Assembly (NCBI GenBank): GCA_963377175.1
Contig: CAUJNA010003794.1
Location: 1,137,167-1,201,166, forward strand
Reading direction: 5' to 3'
DNA length: 64,000 nt
From: Effrenium voratum
Lineage: Eukaryota; Sar; Dinophyceae; Suessiales; Symbiodiniaceae
Shown: positions 59,929-64,000 of the stretch, in pieces
Position numbering within the stretch: position 1 is the stretch's first letter
How the letters are laid out: each line of letters begins with the position of its first letter
Program-made: the position numbers and the translations under genes
Notes under the pieces: model-generated
What the model was told of the DNA's origin: nothing
The model's database searches: none
What the model saw: only the letters and a program-made list of their open reading frames with translations

Positions 59929-60046
59929 CCAAAACGCGGGGCAAGGGATCTCTCTCCGCTTCTCTCAGCTGGGCCGCGCAGTTCTCCATGCGCCGGCCCG
60001 TGAGGATGCTGAAGAAGCCATTGTGCCCCACCACCGCCAGCTTCTC
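59929..60046 (-). CDS. Predicted exon, unknown protein
   Basis: Acceptor GGCGCTCAG and a GTGTCG donor (- strand) enclose 118 nt reading EKLAVVGHNGFFSILTGRRM, ENCAAQLREAERDPLPRVL. The EKLAVVGHNG start faintly recalls an ABC-ATPase Walker A, but GKS/T is absent, so I do not assign it. GC-rich island without repeats. Confidence 0.42.
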
Positions 60047-60469
60047 CTGAGCGCCGATTCGCGGCAAAGCCGAGGATTTTTTGATTTTCTTTGTGAGCAT
60101 GTGGGGGGAAGCGACGGGAGGGGAAGTGCTTAGTTAGCATGTTGGGTGAAAGTGGACGGCGCAAGGTTTTTTCTCCATCTTCGTCAACTCTTAAGTTTTT
60201 TTGTTTTACTTGGATACACCTAGCTACAGTGCTTGGTCCCCTTACATTGTCTCCTTTGCTTTAACACATTTGGCCTTGCCTTCCATTTTGGCTTGGTCCC
60301 CTTGAGTGCCCTTGCCTACGTCCACCTTTTGGTTTGCGCCACTTACAAAATATATCTGGTCTGTGGATGGCCGGGACCCAAGCGGATCGGCAGCTGGTAG
60401 ATAGCTTATCCCAGGCAGGGTGCATTTCTTCCAACTGGCGCGAGATGGAATTTATCCTTCCGCAGTTTA
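60047..60469. other. Intergenic
   Basis: No gene. A CCATTTTGGCTTGG string at 60283 partly resembles the dinoflagellate spliced leader but only over about 11 bases. Confidence 0.4.
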
Positions 60470-60565
60470 CCTGGAGTCTCCATGACTCGAAATAAAAATA
60501 GGTCCATGACCCCATTGTAGAAGGTACTGACCCCATTTTTAAAGGGTCATGAAGACTCTAGGTAT
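60470..60565. repeat. Family A element
   Basis: ACCTGGAGTCTCCATGACTC ... AAGGGTCATGAAGACTCTAGGT. Confidence 0.92.
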
Positions 60566-60690
60566 AGATAAAACAGGGCAGCCAAGGGCTTGATCGTTCA
60601 GTCATACTCGGTGAACCGAAAAATCACGGTCACACAGGTGTACTGTTTGGAAAATGGACGGATTTTCCAGGCAAATCAAGGTCAATGGAC

Positions 60691-60900
60691 CCACACACAC
60701 ACACATACTCGGTTGCTTTCCGCTCCCCTGCTAAAAGCTTAACTTTTAGTGGTTTGATAAGGAAAACCCATTAGTTGGCAAAAAGTTAAAGTCCTAACAT
60801 CCCTTGACAAAATGCACCAAAGTATATACATGTATCTCACCCAGAAGGCCGCCCCATGATAAAAAAAAAAAAAGGCTCATAGACTCTAGAGGATCTCACC
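60691..60900. repeat. CA run, family D, orphan family A end
   Basis: 60691-60707 (CA)n; 60713-60805 D matching 44930-45012; 60866-60896 poly-A then GGCTCATAGACTCTAGAGG. Confidence 0.8.
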
Positions 60901-61003
60901 CCCACTCCCCGATTCCGTGCCGGCCTCCGGGCGAGCGAGCAGATACCTCTTGAAGGCTTCCACCTCGAAAATCTCGAAATGCGCGGCCCTCCGAGCCTTT
61001 GGG

Positions 61004-61215
61004 CTGTCCGTTTGATGTGAAACTCACTTCCGATCGAGTGGATGGGCCGAAGTTACCTAGAGTCTCCTTCTGACCCGAAATAAAGATAGCTCCATGACCA
61101 ATCTGATTTAGGGTAATGACCAACCATTCTTGATTCGGGTCAGACGCAGACTCCAGGAAAGTCCAATCTTCTTTTGCCACTAAGATGGTCTTCCCAAGTC
61201 TGAAGTCCATGAAGG
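61004..61215. repeat. Family M interrupted by a family A insertion
   Basis: M left part (GGGCTGTCCGTTTGATGTG, GAGTGGATGGGCCGAAG) ends at 61054. A copy 61055-61158 follows. M resumes (AAAGTCCAATCTTCTTTTGC, AAGATGGTCTTCCCAAG, GAAGTCCATGAAG). Confidence 0.85.
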
Positions 61216-61760
61216 GAGTGAGTCAAAGTTGTTTGACTTTTGGCGTGGCAAGTACCGCACCAACCAAAGCCCCCAAAGCTCAAGGGGATGACTGCGAAGT
61301 TCCTGGTTCAAAAGTAACTTCCTGGTGTGGGGTTTTTTGGAGGGGTTTGATTACATTTCACCCAAGGGGCTTAATACGGCTTAAGTTTTCGCCTCTGAGG
61401 CTCCGGCGCGATCCTTCGGACTCAGCTCCTCTTGGAAGGAGCGCTCCTGCGGGCGCGGAATCCGCGGAGAAAGGGGAACCATCGGAAGAAAAAGGAAGCT
61501 ACCTGGAGTCTCCCTCTGACCGGTTGGTTACCCCAAATCATTGGTCATGGACCTATTTTTATTTTGGGTCATGACTCCAAGCGAAAGGTGACTCCAGGCA
61601 AAGCGAAACCACCCCTCCAAGGAGAAAAATCGGAAGGAAGCGACTCAAGGCTCAAGAACCTGGAGTCTCCATGACCCGAAACAAAAATAGGTCCATGAAC
61701 CCAATATTTAGGATAGTGACCAACCATTTTTTAAGGGTCAGAGGGAGACTCTAGGAAGAC
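61216..61760. repeat. Intergenic with two family A elements
   Basis: 61500-61600 (one arm carries an extra CATGACTCCAAGCGAAAGG) and 61660-61757. The GC-rich 61395-61490 between M and A has a + frame (SAPLGRSAPAGAESAEKGEP) with no clear boundaries. Confidence 0.85.
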
Positions 61761-62429
61761 CAAACAAGCCACTGAAGGCCTGAGTCCCGATTTCCCGAAA
61801 CACCGGCACACCAGTTGCTTCAGATGGATAGCAAACCAAGAGTTGATTCATCCTCCAGGCAAGGCCCTGCCGGAACAACCGGAAAACAACAGAAGGCCCC
61901 TGGTGTCCCTCTGGTAAAATCTCGAAGGGTTTCTCTTGTAAATGGGATTTTGTAAAGCCAACTTTCGAAAGCAGAACTCATCTATGTCTAACCAGACGCG
62001 ATCAACGGTGGACACATGGCAGGAGCTCGCCAAAACCGTAAACAAATCTCACTTGCCCAAAGGACCTGGAAATAAAAGGTTAACCTTTTGGGGTGATGAC
62101 TAAACATAAACCAAATTAGGAAAACCAAAAGGTCAAAAGGTCGGATTTGGACAACTGGGAAATAGTACTCTTTCACGAGTGAAGCGCTCAGAGTTGGGGT
62201 TGGTTAGAACTTGATATCAGCCATCCCCACTGAGGATGGACGCGGAAGATCGCCCTTGGTCTCGACGCATGGCTACTTTCTACAGAAATCGGCGCGCCAC
62301 GGGTCCCATGTAACCATGTCTCAAAGTCCCTCTCCGCTAGCCCATGACTTCACCATGACCGCCCAGCTGGAAGCAGTTTTCTGGCAGACATGACTGTTTC
62401 GACGAATCCTTATACTTTCTGGTTTACTA
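61761..62429. other. Intergenic
   Basis: 62050-62160 resembles 18115-18210 (GCCCAAAGGACC, AAATAAAAGGTTAACCTTTTGG, GGTCAAAAGGTCGG), a further dispersed repeat. No gene. Confidence 0.45.
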
Positions 62430-62557
62430 GGCAGGGAATGAGAAATGGAAAATGACCCCTAAACAATCCCGAGTGGTTTTCTTTTAGGGAAACCCCAAAA
62501 CCGGTTCATTGCCAACACCTGGAACGGTCATTCCCTACCTATCGCACTAGCAAGTAA
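62430..62557. repeat. Family K element
   Basis: CTAGGCAGGGAATGAGAAAT ... GGTCATTCCCTACCTATCGC-ACTAG. Confidence 0.72.
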
Positions 62558-63136
62558 GCTCTACCTGGGTTCCAAAACATGGGTTCCAAACCTGTATAAG
62601 TGTCCTTACAGAGGCACATGTTGAATGGACCCCCTTGCTGCTTCTGTTTTGCTGTGCGTTTCCCTTGAATCCCATTGCGGTTCTTGTTTGAGCAAGATTC
62701 GCAAGGGTACCCTCGACAAAAGACAACTAACTGGTGGACAAGATGGGTAGCATTCAAGACGAGGTAGAACAACCCAAAATGGCCAAACCAAAACCAGAAC
62801 CCGGAAAAGTCACTTGCTGGCTGATGTTGATCCGGGATGCCCTCCTTTGGGGGTCATCACTCTTCCATTTGCTTAAGGTCCTTGGAACAGATAACCATAT
62901 TTCCAGCAATAGATTCCCTTTAAAACCAGGGCAAAATAGAACAGAGACTGTTCAGCAATTGGGTGTGTCTCCTTTTGAGGGTCCATTTTTTGTGGTTTTC
63001 AAGGGAAACCAACCGGAAAACCGTCCCGCGCCGTCCCGGGCCAATGCCTAAACTACACTCTTCCTGAGTGGATTAGCAAACCAAAAGTGTCCAAACTGGT
63101 GGTTTACCACCAACCTCGGCTGGACATAGGGCCCCA
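62558..63136. repeat. Family I, J and I blocks
   Basis: 62630-62720 (I, reverse: TTTCCCTTGAATCCCATTGC, GCAAGGGTACCCTCG); 62862-62950 (J: CTTCCATTTGCTTAAGG, TTTCCAGCAATAGATTCCC); 62965-63025 (I: GAGGGTCCATTTTTTGTGG, TTTTCAAGGGAAACC). No gene. Confidence 0.65.
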
Positions 63137-63139
63137 GCA

Positions 63140-63166
63140 AATATATATATATATATATATATATGT
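63140..63166. repeat. AT microsatellite
   Basis: (AT)n run ending GTAGGACCCCAGC, which repeats the GGGCCCCAGCAA just before it. Confidence 0.93.
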
Positions 63167-64000
63167 AGGACCCCAGCAAAAAACAAACATGTTTTGCCTG
63201 GCCAGTGGAAAACAAAGGGGACCCACCAAAAAAGCAAAAAAACAAAAAAACAAAAGCGGGGAGCCAACTGGCCACCAAAAAGTGACTCAAGTCCATCTCG
63301 GGAAGTGAGCAAAGACAGGGCAAATGGGCAGTCCGTTTTCAGACGCCCTGCCACAAAATGAAAACTTGTGGGTTCAACACGGAAACCCGAGCACGAAATG
63401 AAACCAACCTTTACACATCTAACAACTAACAAGTTAAGTGGACACCCAAGCACCAAGCTAGCCCAGAGGCTCCCTTGGTACCTTCTAAGGAGGCACTTAC
63501 CCCCCAAAAGCCCATCCTGAGGTACCGTCCGGGACCCTCTGGGTAACTCAACACCTCACGCCCACAGAACGGGATCGTTGGGCTACCAGGCACCCGGGAA
63601 GTGACTTGAAGAAAGGCACCGGAACTGGGCTCTCCGATTGAAAAGATCTGCCGAAAGCTGAAAGGTTTGTGGGTGAAATAGACACCCGACCACTGAACTA
63701 ACTCAAAGCACTGGAAGTTTATAATTTCTAAAACGCAAAAACCCTCAGAAACCACCAAACACCTCAGAAACCGGAGTGGCTGGGAACCACCCAGCTGTTT
63801 CAGCTTCCCTCTGATCTTGCTGGCTTGGAAAAACCGGGGGTCAAACAACAAGAAACAAGCACAAACAAAAATAACAAATGCTCAAAAACCCCTCCTGAAA
63901 CCAAAAACTAAAAAAACACACACGCAGAACCACTCAAAACCCCTCCTGAAACCCTGAAACCGGAGGCTTCCACTTCTTGGAAGGGGCCCTCTGCGGCTAC
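63167..64000. repeat. Intergenic with two family D blocks to window end
   Basis: 63328-63430 (GGCAGTCCGTTTTCAGACGC, AACTTGTGGGTTCAAC) and 63625-63795 (GGGCTCTCCGATTG, TTGTGGGTGAAATAGACACC, CGGAGTGGCTGGGAACC). 63880-63960 repeats AACCCCTCCTGAAACC three times. No gene. Confidence 0.6.

Noticed and set aside
59997..60046. EKLAVVGHNG as an ABC-transporter Walker A
   Set aside because: The required GKS/T does not follow, and no signature motif is found nearby.
60283..60300. Possible dinoflagellate spliced-leader relic
   Set aside because: Only about 11 bases match (CCATTTTGGCT), and the following bases diverge; expected by chance in 64 kb.
13097..63020. Family I blocks as LTRs of retrotransposons
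   Set aside because: They lack TG...CA ends and paired copies around coding sequence; they look like stand-alone short repeats.
1..64000. CRISPR arrays, bacterial operons, tRNA and rRNA genes
   Set aside because: No regularly spaced identical direct repeats with unique spacers, no compact gene clusters, and no cloverleaf with intact A and B boxes were found by eye.

Overview
The window looks like nuclear DNA of a single-celled eukaryote with a large, repeat-swollen genome. A dinoflagellate is the best fit. The reasons are: no compact operons or bacterial ribosome-binding architecture; short GC-rich coding-like islands bounded by GT-AG (once GC-AG) splice signals; several families of short palindromic elements (MITEs) repeated tens of times; and a degenerate stretch related to TTTAGGG, the plant-type telomere repeat reported in dinoflagellates. 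This assignment is inference; no rRNA, tRNA or recognisable housekeeping gene is present to confirm it.

The only region with clear protein homology is about 8.2-12.8 kb on the + strand. Read with introns, it encodes in order a RepB-like primase of the archaeo-eukaryotic primase superfamily, cysteine-rich fingers, an integrase zinc-binding module, a retroviral-type integrase with D,D(35)E spacing, an integrase C-terminal SH3-like region, and an OTU-type cysteine protease. Every intron that could be placed by reading frame falls in phase 0. No reverse transcriptase or DNA polymerase B is visible. The unit lies between two G/C-tract elements in opposite orientation (near 7.63 kb and 13.39 kb) that share a 21-base inverted motif. 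It is best described as a candidate integrase-type DNA transposon that carries its own primase.

The rest is a mosaic of short dispersed repeats, here lettered A-Q. A: termini ACCTGGAGTCTCC, about 95 bp, more than 25 copies. B: termini CTAGGTCCTCCAGTAG, about 115 bp, 13 copies. C: termini TACTGTGGATGGACG, about 140 bp, about 11 copies. D: the CCCCTGCTAAAAGTT block. E: termini ATAGGTGTCCTTTT. F: the GTGAACATCCCAATCC block. G: the GACCGCAGGTTTT block. I: the GAGGGTACCCCTTTT block. J: the CTTCCATTTGC block. K: the AGTAGGGAATGAG palindrome. L: the CCCCGCTTGGCGGGG hairpin block. M: the AACTCAGGAAGTGAGG block. O: the GTCAGGTAAGTGGGT palindrome. P and Q: one and two copies. Families A, B and C repeatedly lie flush against short exon-like islands, and their termini read as splice sites on either strand, so they are candidate introners. 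The best case is 43.0-43.7 kb, where a B copy ends exactly at a 19-codon phase-0 exon, followed by a 37-bp intron and a second exon in the same frame.

Layout: 0-7.6 kb, repeats and no convincing gene; 7.6-13.4 kb, the primase-integrase element; 13.4-24 kb, repeats, a telomere-like tract and small exon candidates; 24.4-25.8 kb, a ~140-bp tandem array flanked by GCTTACG motifs; 26.4-33.2 kb, exon-like islands mainly on the + strand; 35-42.3 kb, islands mainly on the - strand; 42.6-47.0 kb, + strand islands including a duplicated block; 47.1-60.1 kb, - strand islands with one strong + strand exon at 58.5 kb; 60-64 kb, almost only repeats. Exon calls outside the element are predictions from reading frame and splice signals, not from homology.
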